From Histomonas meleagridis (Eukaryota > Parabasalia > Tritrichomonadida > Dientamoebidae), in assembly GCA_020186115.1 (NCBI GenBank), contig WSYJ01000158.1, positions 62,001-126,000 on the forward strand: a DNA stretch of 64,000 nt. Reading direction: 5' to 3'. The notes under the pieces were generated by a model, which saw nothing but the letters and a program-made list of their open reading frames with translations, made no database searches and had not been told where the DNA came from. Shown in pieces: positions 50,401 through 59,905 of the stretch; positions within the stretch are counted from its first letter, which is position 1; each line of letters starts with the position of its first letter. Both the position numbers and the translations under genes were made by a program.

Positions 50401-51513
50401 TTTGTTTTAACAATTTTATATTCATTTTAATAACTTGAAATTTAATTATTTGTTTTAAACTTTGTTTTCAAAATTTTATATTTGTTTTAATTGTTTTATA
50501 TTTATTGCAAGAATTTCGAATCGATTTTAATAATTTTTAGCGCCATTACATATTGCTGTTGAGAATGATAACATAGAAATTGTCAAATTACTTCTTGAAC
50601 AAGAAGGTATTGATGTTAATATAAAAACTATTTATTTTAATTATTTGATATTTATTTTAATAATCTGTTGTTTATATATATGATTTAGCAAAATTTATTG
50701 TTTAAGATTTATATAATTTACTTAATATTTATATCAATGATGTGGTGTTTATTATAATAACTTGAAACAGCACTTCATATCGTAGCTAAACACGATTATA
50801 TTGATATAGTTAAATTACTTCTTGATAAGGAAGAAATTGATATCAATATCAAAAATATTTGTTTTCTTTACTTAATATTTATTTGATTTATTTAATGGAA
50901 ATTATTTATAATATATGAAACAGCACTTATTTTGTCTGCTTTAAATAGATGCATAAAAGTAGTACAATTACTTCTTGAACAAGAAGGAATTGATGTTAAT
51001 GCTAAAAATATTTTTATGTTTTATTTAATATTTGTTTTAATTACTTAAAATTTCAAAATAATATTTGGAATTTATTGAAATTTTTTCAAACAATACTTAT
51101 TATAGCATAAAAAAAAAAAAAAAATCAAATTGTTGAATTACTTCTTAAAAAAGAAGGAATCGATATCAATGTTAAAGATATTTCCTTATTTTTGTTTTAT
51201 GTTTATTTTAGTATTTTTAAAATTTCAAAGTGTTATTTGGAAATTATTTTAAATATTTCGAACAGCACTCATTTGTGCAGCTGCATATAATCGCATAGAA
51301 ATAGCCAAATTACTTCTTGAACAAGAAGGAATTGATATTGATGCTAAATGTGCTGTTAATTGTTCATATTAAAAGTTTATTATTATAAAATAAAATATCA
51401 AAAATAATATTTGGAAATTATTTAAAATAAATTGGAATGCACTTATATATGCTACTAAAAAAGGTCACATGGAAATTGCCAATTTAATTCATGATAAATG
51501 TGAAGCAATTTAA
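47447..51513 (+). repeat. locus A: 13 cassettes with short and very long spacers
   Basis: Cassettes start at 47518, 47688, 47838, 48488, 49021, 49731, 50104, 50534, 50761, 50914, 51084, 51256 and 51430. All are 99 nt except the terminal one (84 nt, stop at 51511-51513). Spacers are 71, 71, 51, 551, 434, 611, 274, 331, 128, 54, 71, 73 and 75 nt. The long ones consist of degenerate 17-20 nt units of the type TTTGTTTTAATAATTTGAAA. Cassette 51084-51182 has an in-frame TAA beside a 15-A tract, although its length is still 99 nt. Confidence 0.92.
47937..50533. repeat. degenerate 17-20 nt tandem units in long spacers
   Basis: The spacers 47937-48487, 48587-49020, 49120-49730, 49830-50103 and 50203-50533 are composed almost wholly of variants of (A/T)TTTRTTTTAATRATTTGAA. 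The unit resembles the sequence immediately before each cassette (TTTTAATAATTTGAAACA), suggesting growth by tandem duplication of the spacer's 3' part. Confidence 0.85.
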
Positions 51514-51866
51514 AAAAAGTGATTCCACACTTTAATAAACAAAAAAGCAATAATTTTTATTTTTCATTCATAAAAATTAATAATTTTTATGATGACCTGT
51601 TTATTGTTCTGATTCGTAAAAAGATAGAAGAAAAAGGTTTTGAAAAATATACGTTTAATTGTTGATTTATGGATTAAATATTGAGTTTCTATAGTAAATG
51701 CAATATTTAGTAAATGATTTTAAGATTCATTTGCACTTTAATTAAGATTAAAACTTTACATAATTTATGTGATTCTGTGATATGCATCATAGTATTATGT
51801 AATAACCAAATGACAGTTAAACAGTTCAAGTATAAAAATATTTTTAAGTAAAATGTGGTATTTATT
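51514..51866. other. intergenic
   Basis: About 350 bp between the end of locus A and the 3' end of the second protease. A/T-rich; nothing recognised. Confidence 0.5.
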
Positions 51867-54800
51867 TCAACTTGTAGCTATCAAGTTTTTCTTTTTATTA
51901 TGTATCACTATAATTATAATAGCAATAACGATTATGACAAATGCAACACAACCAACAATAATTCCTATCAAAGCAGCATTACTCAATCCAAAGTGTTTAT
52001 AAGAAATACTTTCATTATCAATATTAATTACATCTTTAAGGCTATCATCAACTATAATATTACTTCCATCAGAGTTAGTTGTGATAATTGTAATATTAAC
52101 ACCATTAGGTAATTGTAAATCACCTTTTTGTCCTTTAACAACAGTTAAAATAGATTCTTGTGGACGACTTGTTTGTAAAACAAATTGCGTGCCAACTAAT
52201 AACTTAACTTTTTTAGAATTACCAGAGGAAGTTTTTAGTAAAATTTCATGATTATATATTTCCATTGTTGAAACTTTAATGTAATCAAGTAATGTTAAAC
52301 GATTTGTGTTAATTTTTTCGCTATAAAATTCAAAATCAATAACTAATTTATCAACATCCAAAGAATAATCATTCATAATTAAATTAACGTTTGTAAGATT
52401 CAAATATTCGAATTTAATAGTTTCTGCTTCTCCTGCACCAAGTATTAAAGTTAAATCTTTCGCTGTTAGTTTCATTTTAGATTGGAAAAAGCGAGAATCA
52501 GAAATATTGAGTAACTCGACAGTATGTTTTTGACCATTAAGTGAGTGTAAAGATAAATTGGTAAATGATAAAAATATTGCTGGAATTCTTACATCCATAT
52601 CAATATAAGTAATCGTCTTATTAACATAAGGTACTAATCCAAATAATTTGTTAATGTTATTGTAAGTGTTTTGCTTTTGACATATTCTTGAATTAGAACA
52701 TTTGCTATGATCACAGAAACAAAGTGGTCCATCATAAGGTTCATTAACTAAGTATATTAAGAAATCAGTTTGCATTGCAAAATTGTTTATAATCATGAAA
52801 TATTGATCTTCTTCAGAAAGAACTATTGGATAAGTTTTATTATATGCAAATTGATAATAAGAGAATGGGGAAACTTGACCAAACATTGGATAATTAATCT
52901 GTGGAATATATTGATTATAATTTGCTAATGCTGGAATATAATTTTCTGGTGAACCCATATTCCAAATCATTGAAATATTATTCCAACCATTTAATGCAAT
53001 TGTTACAATAATCATTTTATCATAATCATCAATATGTGAGAATTTGAAATATCGAATTTCATTTGGTGGAACTGTAATTATGGTATGATTATCAAATGAC
53101 TCCAAATTTTGTATATATTGTTTACATAATTGACCTGTGTAAGATTCAGAACAGACAAATCTTCCAAGTTCACATCTAACACTATTATCTACATGAGTTG
53201 AAACACATTCTTCTGTAGTGTTTAATTCAATATAAATTGGATTTGCTGTAATATTATCTTGTTCAAATGGTCCAACTGCAGTTATAACATAACGTACCTT
53301 ATCATCTTTAATATTAAGATTTGTAACTACATGTATCTCATATTTTCCGACCTCAATTTCTGATTTAGGAATTATAACTTTTTCGTTTAATGTTAAATGT
53401 TCTGTATCATATGTATGATTGTTACCCATATAAATTTTACCAGTTGGTGATTTAACAATTAAATCTAAATCATAATAAATGGGGATAAATGAATCTAAAC
53501 TAAGAGGTATATCAACTGAAGATAAAGCAATTCTAAGAGATGCTGTTTGTGATGTTACTGTAATATAGCCAATGTGATGTGTTTGGCCAATTTCCATTTT
53601 ATGGATTTTTGAAATACGTAATCCAAAATCTGAATCGTTAAATGGTAAAATAGAAGAAATATTAATTGCTCCATGTCCAATATAACAATCAGGTGTTGAA
53701 GTTCCATCATTTTTAGAGGCAGAAAGAACTAATAATGATCTTAATAAGAATGAATTTATTTCGACTGTTTGATTTAGATAATGACCATCTGTTAAATATT
53801 GTGAAATTAATGCTGAAGCACCTGCAGCATTAGGTGTTGCCATTGATGTACCTGACATCACCGTTATATGTTCTTGATAATCTGTTTGGTTCGAACCATG
53901 GTTTTTGATAATTGTTTCTGAGGAATTTGCACTATAAATATTAGAACCAGGAGCCATTATATCTGGTTTAATAATTCCACGTAATGTAGGACCTACTGAT
54001 GAAAAGCCAGCCTTATTAATATCTTTAAGTCCTATTATTTTATCATATGTTGTATTCACATTGATTTCTTTACCAACATAATTAAGCAAAACACTATCTT
54101 GATAGGTAAATAAGAAATTAGCTTGAAGTGTGATTAAAACATCACTTAATTTTTTCACTGATTCTTCTTTTATGTCAAATATAATTGCAGGTAATGTATA
54201 TTTCTTTATTTGCTGTAATACTTGTGGCATAATACTGATATAATTTTCAAATTCTTTTACACCAAAATAAAGTAATTTTTCCGTACCTTTTGTTGCATTA
54301 AAATCATTTACATCTGAAAGAAAAATTTTATTTGAAATTTGAACAATAGAAGTATCGGGTTGGCCATACAAGAAATGTAATGAAATGTTTTTGTCATCAG
54401 CTAAAATGGAAATATTAAAGTTTAAATACCCATAAATTCTCTCTGCTGCTGCAATAGAAAGAACGTTTTTACCTGCTGAAGGATAATTAATAGAATAATA
54501 TGGATTTGTAACTCCTTCGTTACCAGCAGCATATAAAAATAGGCAACTTTGTCCTGATTTGTTATGATATATAAGAGAATCAATATGTGACCCAGTAACT
54601 GTTCCCATATATATCAATGCTTCCTCATAACCCCATGAATTTGAAAATGAAATTGCTTTTCCTTCATATAATCTTTCATCAAGTATACTAGTATTAAAAA
54701 GATGTATATTCGTTGTATTTTGAATATTCCCTAAATACATTAATTTTGATTCTGGTGCAACACCATTATATGAACTAATTGTACTATTTTCATCAAACGC

Positions 54801-55634
54801 TTTACCTGAAATTGTTCCTGCAACATGCGTACCATGATTTTCTTTAGTCATTACTTGATAATATTTTGACTCATTTTGATATTCATTGTAAAAATATGTG
54901 AATTTTCTATGATTTGAAATATTTTGATTAAATAATAAAGTTTCATTATCATAAAATGATGTATGATAATAATCGATTGGTGAATCAAATAAAGCTACTA
55001 TTTGATCTTTTCCATTAATGCCTTTACTTTCTAAATATCGGGGAATTCCTAAGATTTCATATTTATCTTTAGTAACATTATCAGTATTTAGTTGGGTAAA
55101 ACCTGCTCCCATATTATTGGCTAATTTTGGATATGTAAATTTACCAATATTTTCAACTTGGCTTAAATGGGATAAATATTTAGCTGTTTCTTTGGGTTTA
55201 TCAGTTTCAACCACAAGTGAATTTGATGTTTTGGATAAAACTTTAAATAGTTTTGAATCAATAGGTACACCATTTTCAAATGAACCTTGTGCATATATAT
55301 ATTTCGCAGTACTAACTTCATTACGATCATAAATCTTGTCTTTTGGTGTGATAATATCTAATAGTGCAACACTTTTAAGATAAGAAATTTGTGCTGAATT
55401 CAAATAAAGTTTATAAACATTTTTATACACAAGAGAACCTGAATCCAAATTAATTCCATGTGCTTTGATTTTATCAAAATTTGAAGTTTCCTTAAAATAT
55501 GCATATACCCATGCATTTTGACCTGATTGAATTCTTTTTTGATTTTTAGAATCAAATGTAATTTTCTTTCCCATGGCAGTCAAAAGCTTAATGCTATTAG
55601 TAGCAAAACATGGATAAAGTAAAAGAGATAACAT
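51867..55634 (-). CDS. subtilisin-like (S8) surface protease with signal and anchor
   Basis: 1255 residues. The N-terminus MLSLLLYPCFATNSIKLL looks like a signal peptide. Catalytic sites: Asp in VALFDSPID (about 217; DSP instead of the usual DTG), His in NHGTHVAG (about 265), Asn in YAAGNEG (about 369) and Ser in SGTSMATPNAAG (about 594). A protease-associated-like insert lies before the Ser, then a beta-rich C-terminal region, Cys-rich EGF-like segments (about 805-835, and CFCDHSKCSNSRIC later), and a membrane helix (AALIGIIVGCVAFVIIVIAI) before a short basic tail. It is a type I cell-surface protease, paralogous to 4673-7684. The degenerate fragments at 22.4-23.0 kb and perhaps 13.3-13.95 kb derive from this family. 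Confidence 0.94.
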   Translation of the reverse strand: MLSLLLYPCFATNSIKLLTAMGKKITFDSKNQKRIQSGQNAWVYAYFKETSNFDKIKAHGINLDSGSLVYKNVYKLYLNSAQISYLKSVALLDIITPKDKIYDRNEVSTAKYIYAQGSFENGVPIDSKLFKVLSKTSNSLVVETDKPKETAKYLSHLSQVENIGKFTYPKLANNMGAGFTQLNTDNVTKDKYEILGIPRYLESKGINGKDQIVALFDSPIDYYHTSFYDNETLLFNQNISNHRKFTYFYNEYQNESKYYQVMTKENHGTHVAGTISGKAFDENSTISSYNGVAPESKLMYLGNIQNTTNIHLFNTSILDERLYEGKAISFSNSWGYEEALIYMGTVTGSHIDSLIYHNKSGQSCLFLYAAGNEGVTNPYYSINYPSAGKNVLSIAAAERIYGYLNFNISILADDKNISLHFLYGQPDTSIVQISNKIFLSDVNDFNATKGTEKLLYFGVKEFENYISIMPQVLQQIKKYTLPAIIFDIKEESVKKLSDVLITLQANFLFTYQDSVLLNYVGKEINVNTTYDKIIGLKDINKAGFSSVGPTLRGIIKPDIMAPGSNIYSANSSETIIKNHGSNQTDYQEHITVMSGTSMATPNAAGASALISQYLTDGHYLNQTVEINSFLLRSLLVLSASKNDGTSTPDCYIGHGAINISSILPFNDSDFGLRISKIHKMEIGQTHHIGYITVTSQTASLRIALSSVDIPLSLDSFIPIYYDLDLIVKSPTGKIYMGNNHTYDTEHLTLNEKVIIPKSEIEVGKYEIHVVTNLNIKDDKVRYVITAVGPFEQDNITANPIYIELNTTEECVSTHVDNSVRCELGRFVCSESYTGQLCKQYIQNLESFDNHTIITVPPNEIRYFKFSHIDDYDKMIIVTIALNGWNNISMIWNMGSPENYIPALANYNQYIPQINYPMFGQVSPFSYYQFAYNKTYPIVLSEEDQYFMIINNFAMQTDFLIYLVNEPYDGPLCFCDHSKCSNSRICQKQNTYNNINKLFGLVPYVNKTITYIDMDVRIPAIFLSFTNLSLHSLNGQKHTVELLNISDSRFFQSKMKLTAKDLTLILGAGEAETIKFEYLNLTNVNLIMNDYSLDVDKLVIDFEFYSEKINTNRLTLLDYIKVSTMEIYNHEILLKTSSGNSKKVKLLVGTQFVLQTSRPQESILTVVKGQKGDLQLPNGVNITIITTNSDGSNIIVDDSLKDVINIDNESISYKHFGLSNAALIGIIVGCVAFVIIVIAIIIIVIHNKKKNLIATS

Positions 55635-56268
55635 TTTCTTCAGTGAAGTAATTCTTGTTCGATAAATTAATTAACAAATGTTATCTCAAAAATTAAAAAC
55701 AGCACTTAAAAATAATCCGTAAAACATAAAATTGAATGTAAACAACGCTGAAGTATCGACCAATTGTTCTGAAGACAAGTCAATTTGACAGTTCACTGAA
55801 TATATGTATCGTATTCTTTCAGGTTCTCTTGCTTTTAATTTCTTTTGATGTTATTCAAAATAAAGTTTTTGATGCGAACATGTACCAATTTCTGTCCAAA
55901 ATCTGTAATATATAAATAAATATTTTATTTTCTATTTGTCTATTTCTAATTTTGTAACATTCGTAGTGTTAATCACAGGAATTCTTTATATATATAAAAT
56001 TGTTCTCAAATTTATCTGATCAAGACAATGAAATAATCAAATTAAGAATTACCATGCATTGAAAGTACTTTCAAGGAACTGCATTGCATTCAAATAAAAA
56101 TGGGTTATAATGTAAATTTAACATGGACCCCCCCCCCAACAAAATCTTATAAATTTATATTGCATTTAAGAAAAAAAACATTTATATTTTGTTAATAAGA
56201 TATATTTGAAAATGTTAATAAGTTATCTTTAATTAGGATGAATATATTTTATGTAATCATTAATATGG
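55635..56268. other. intergenic, includes a C homopolymer
   Basis: Upstream region of the protease and downstream region of ankyrin locus E. A run of nine or so cytosines near 56129 is unusual in this A/T-rich contig. No gene seen. Confidence 0.5.
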
Positions 56269-56628
56269 TTACATGGAAACATTAATATCAAATCCTTTTT
56301 GTTCAAGAAGTAATTTAACTATTTCTGTATGACCATTTCGAGATGCCCACATAAGTGCTGTTGCAAATAATTTTAATAATTTTCAAATATTATTTTGAAA
56401 TATCAAATTATTAAAATAAATATTAAATAAAATAAAAAAATATCTTTAGCATTTATATCAATTCCTTCTTGTTCAAGAAGCAATTTAACTATTTCTGTGT
56501 GACCTTTTTCAGATGCTCTCATAAGTGCTGTCCATAATAATTTAAATAATTTCCAAATATTATTTTATATTAAAGAATTAAAATAAATTCTAAGCATAAC
56601 AAATAAATAATATTAAATAACATAAACA
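56269..56628 (-). repeat. locus E: two ankyrin cassettes and spacers
   Basis: Spacer 56538-56628 (91 nt), cassette 56439-56537 (99 nt), spacer 56368-56438 (71 nt), then the terminal cassette 56269-56367, whose 33rd codon is a TAA (ending GFDINVSM). This is a complete short array that ends in a stop inside the last cassette, as in the longer arrays. Confidence 0.88.
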
Positions 56629-57774
56629 AATATTTTTGGGATTAATATCAATTCCTTTATTGTCTATAATATATTTTATAAATTCAACATTGTTTGATTC
56701 CGAAGCAAAAATCAAAATATTTTTTGGCATTTGATTTTCTTTCAGGAAATATTTCATAAGAAATATGTTTCCATTTTTTACTGATTCATTAAATATAACG
56801 TCATTAATTTTCATTCCATTTTCTAGTAAAAAAGAAAAAATATCATAGTTATTATATAAAACACAACATTTCCCTAGTTCCATTATATCTTCAACTTCAA
56901 TATTTTTCTTTTCATAAAAATAATGAAAAATATTATTTCTATGATATTGGATTGATGTTTCACATGCAACTTTAAACGATGGATTATCTTGTTCACATAA
57001 ATGAATGATTTCAATATTTCCTCCTGCAATTGCATATTTTAACGCATTGGTTATATTTGCTTTATTCATAATCAAAAACTTAAAACATTTTATAGAGCCA
57101 AAAAATGCTGCATAATCAGCAAGTGAAGTCCAAGAATTGTAAGTGATTGAATATCTTTCATAAAGTGATGGTCGAATTGCTTGATTAAAATCGAAATTTG
57201 CGTGAGATGATATTTCTTGAAGTTTTTCTACTTCATCATCTCGAATTATTTTTGCGATTTCATTTGGATTGACCCCTTCTTCAATTAATTTTTTATGAAG
57301 TTCCCAATCATTCTTTGATAGTTCTTCATAATTTTTTGAAAAATCATCTTCTATTGTGTCTATATAAAATATTTGACCTTTTTTTGTATGACGATGTGCA
57401 AAATACAAAGGATTATTATTGTATTCAATAATTTTTGGATCCATGTAATTATGTTTCATAATGAACTCGAGAAAGTAATTTGATTCTTGCAATCCAAAAT
57501 TCAATTGAAGAAATTTTACAAAAAACTCAGTCATTTTGTCCACATTCTCCTCAATGTTTCGTAAAAAATTCATATAAATTTTAAAATTCTTCACTTGAGA
57601 AACAATAGATGCGCATAATAATTGACTGATAATAAGTTTGAAAGAATATGGAAAATGATTATCGAAAAGGGTTGTTACTGTAGCTTGCGCTGTTTCCTTG
57701 AAATTATTTTCGTTTAAATTAAAAATTGCATGTTGAACAATTTTTAATATTTCCAAATAGTTTTTACTTTGCAT
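56629..57774 (-). CDS. ankyrin locus E, first segment (intact)
   Basis: 382 codons without interruption from ATG 57774 (MQSKNYLEILKIVQ). It has the same helical N-terminal domain, DWELHKKLIEEGVNPNEIAK, LADYAAFFGSIKCFKFLI and YAIAGGNIEIIHLCEQDN blocks as the other loci, then degenerate repeats ending GIDINPKNI at 56629. Divergence from loci A to D is spread along the gene, so it is an older paralogue. Likely an intracellular interaction protein. An AACGATA site at 57799-57805 lies within 31 bp of the start. Confidence 0.85.
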
Positions 57775-57836
57775 TTGCTTTCAGGAAAATAATTGGATAA
57801 CGATACATAAAAATTGAATTCGTTTCAGATGTTTAC

Positions 57837-58328
57837 TTAAAGCTTGATACTAGAGATCCACTTGGCAACATCCGTTTTACCACTTCCAGAAACCCACTGT
57901 GGATCACCAAATGCTTTTCCATATACTACGTTTGCACCAGGTGCGAGTTTTTTGATTTCCTCGACTGTTCTTCCAAGTCCACTTCCACCATGAGTAATGA
58001 ATGGAATAATTGTTTTTCCACGAAAATCGTGTGACGTTATGAACGTTTCCATAGGGCATGCGATTGTTCCCCACCAACATGGTGATCCGAAAAAGATTAC
58101 ATCATAGTTTGAGATATCACCTTTGGAAACAATTTCAGGTCTGAAACCAGCTTGCTGTTCTTGCTTTGCTTGTTGTGTTGTTTGATGATAGTCTTGGGGA
58201 TATGGTGTTACAGGTTCAACTCGAAATTCATCACCACCAGTGATTTCTTTGATAAAACCAGCAATGTTTTTTGTGACATTTGTCTTAGAGTAGTAGGCAA
58301 TAAGAATCCTTTTTCCTTCAAGAGACAT
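57837..58328 (-). CDS. flavodoxin (bacterial type)
   Basis: 163 residues, normal for a flavodoxin. The FMN phosphate loop is YYSKTNVTKNIA (about 12-23, a variant of SxTGxT), the second loop is FFGSPCWWGTIACPMETF (about 80-97, with tryptophans stacking on the flavin) and the third loop THGGSGLG. It matches the flavodoxin family common in anaerobic bacteria, so origin by transfer is likely. It carries electrons at low potential in the cytosol or possibly the hydrogenosome; no clear targeting presequence is seen. AAACGATAA lies 28 bp upstream (58356-58364). Confidence 0.92.
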   Translation of the reverse strand: MSLEGKRILIAYYSKTNVTKNIAGFIKEITGGDEFRVEPVTPYPQDYHQTTQQAKQEQQAGFRPEIVSKGDISNYDVIFFGSPCWWGTIACPMETFITSHDFRGKTIIPFITHGGSGLGRTVEEIKKLAPGANVVYGKAFGDPQWVSGSGKTDVAKWISSIKL

Positions 58329-58754
58329 GTATAAATGTGATCTGAAGAAATAGTTAAACGATAAATTTTGAATGTTGCGATAAATTTGAATTCAATTCCT
58401 TCCAAATTTCACCTCACCTTTAAATCTTTATAAAATTTTTGCATGTATTTATCTAAAATTCAGATGATTGAGTTAATGATTCAGGGCAAAGTAAACGCAC
58501 TTAAATAGGCTATATTGAATAACGAATACTAAAATATTGAACGATTTTTTAAAAATCATTTCAAATAGTATCTTAAATAATAAAGGTTTTTTCCTTCTTC
58601 ATTAATACAAATATTATGGGAGCCTCTTTGAGTTGAAGCTTTTGCCCCTTGTGTAGAAGTTTTGAAACAAACAAAATTTATTAAAATGGAATTCATTAAA
58701 AAACATAAAAACAAATTAAATTTAACAAATAATACACCTTAGTACAGCCGGTCA
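58329..58754. other. intergenic
   Basis: Flavodoxin promoter side with AAACGATAA at 58356-58364. The remainder is A/T-rich without a gene. Confidence 0.5.
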
Positions 58755-59888
58755 TTAGTCAATTTTTGGGTCCAGTAAAGGTAACAGATTTTGGATTAGT
58801 GTATCAAAAAATTCATCACTGTCAGCCCTGAGACGAGTTATAATTATAATGAGATCTTGAGCTTGGCTTTGAAAAGTAATTTTAAGCCCAGTTAAATGAG
58901 GTTCATGAATTAGAATGTTCAATGTTTCACCACCTTGTACAGTTCCCTTAAAGTTAGCAAAATACTGCTTTATTATAGCCTTTGCCTTAGTCTTTTTGTA
59001 TGAAGTACGTACCTGAATCTTTGTTGCATAATGTTGGCCAACACTAGTGTTGTTGAATTTGGGGTACCCGCGACGATAGCTCTCCCTTTTGCGGTTTGAA
59101 AGCCAAGGCGATTTCAATACTTCAGCGGCCGTTAGACGATCGTCGGGGTCGATGGCGAGCATTTTCTTGAGGAGCTCAACAAGATCTGTAGGGAAAAATG
59201 TTGGGTAATCGAGCGGCCTGTCGAAAATTGAGTGTTTAAGGTTGTCAATATCAAGGCCTTGAAAAGGCATTTCATATGCAAGACATGTATAAATAAGTAC
59301 ACCACAAGCCCATATGTCTGCTTTTTTAGCATCGTAAGAGCCACCATCACATGCCTCCGGTGGTTGATAATTTAAAGTGCCATAATAATCTGAGGCATCT
59401 TCATTGCGTGTGCTACGGAAAAAGTAGCCGAGCTTGAGATTGCGCTGTGTGTTAAAAAATATAGAATTTGGATTGATGTCACCATGCGCAATTCCATTTG
59501 AATGAAGATATGAAACTGCTTCCATGAGTTCACCAAAAATATGACGCGCATGTTCTTCATCAAGTGCTGTGTTTTGTGTATCAAAGATTGAAAAAAATGG
59601 ATTAGCTTCGAGTTCAAGAACAAGAAATAGATCATCATCGCGAATTACTGTGTCAATGTAGCTTTGAATTGATTGATGATAAACTGAGCCTATTGTCTCT
59701 ATTTCGTTTTCCATCTCTTTAAAGTTTGGACTTCCTTCTATACCTCTTCTATCAAATCGATATGCTGTATATAATTGATTCCCTGAAGAACGGGCAACAT
59801 AATATTCAAAAAGGCCGTAAGGGTTTTGTTTTTGTTGTCTTGTAAATTTATAATTTCCGATTTTTTCTTCTGATGGTGTTTGCTTCAT
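58755..59888 (-). CDS. pseudokinase of the CAMKL/SNF1-like group
   Basis: 377 residues. The kinase fold is clear in the C-lobe (DIWACGVLIYTCLAYEMPFQG, DPDDRLTAAEVLKSPWL), but catalytic elements are lost. The ATP-lysine position reads YTAYRF, HRD is replaced by HGDINPNS (Asp kept, Arg lost) and DFG by LGYFF, so Mg-ATP chemistry is very unlikely. The activation segment ends YGTLNYQPPEA. After a basic linker, a C-terminal region from about 300 (GGETLNILIHEPHL, QDLIIIITRLRAD, FFDTLIQNLLPLL) resembles the KA1-type membrane or autoinhibitory domain of SNF1/MARK kinases. Probably a scaffold or allosteric regulator. Start codon is 17 bp from the divergent gene's start. Confidence 0.88.
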   Translation of the reverse strand: MKQTPSEEKIGNYKFTRQQKQNPYGLFEYYVARSSGNQLYTAYRFDRRGIEGSPNFKEMENEIETIGSVYHQSIQSYIDTVIRDDDLFLVLELEANPFFSIFDTQNTALDEEHARHIFGELMEAVSYLHSNGIAHGDINPNSIFFNTQRNLKLGYFFRSTRNEDASDYYGTLNYQPPEACDGGSYDAKKADIWACGVLIYTCLAYEMPFQGLDIDNLKHSIFDRPLDYPTFFPTDLVELLKKMLAIDPDDRLTAAEVLKSPWLSNRKRESYRRGYPKFNNTSVGQHYATKIQVRTSYKKTKAKAIIKQYFANFKGTVQGGETLNILIHEPHLTGLKITFQSQAQDLIIIITRLRADSDEFFDTLIQNLLPLLDPKID

Positions 59889-59905
59889 TAGAGGCTGTCA
59901 CTTTT
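59889..59905. promoter_or_regulatory. 17-bp gap between divergent start codons
   Basis: The minus-strand kinase ATG ends at 59888 and the plus-strand ATG begins at 59906. TCACT lies about 6 nt before the plus-strand ATG, and TCATT/TCATA on the minus strand lies about 20-25 nt before the kinase ATG, inside the other gene. The two initiators therefore overlap each other's transcripts. Confidence 0.6.
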
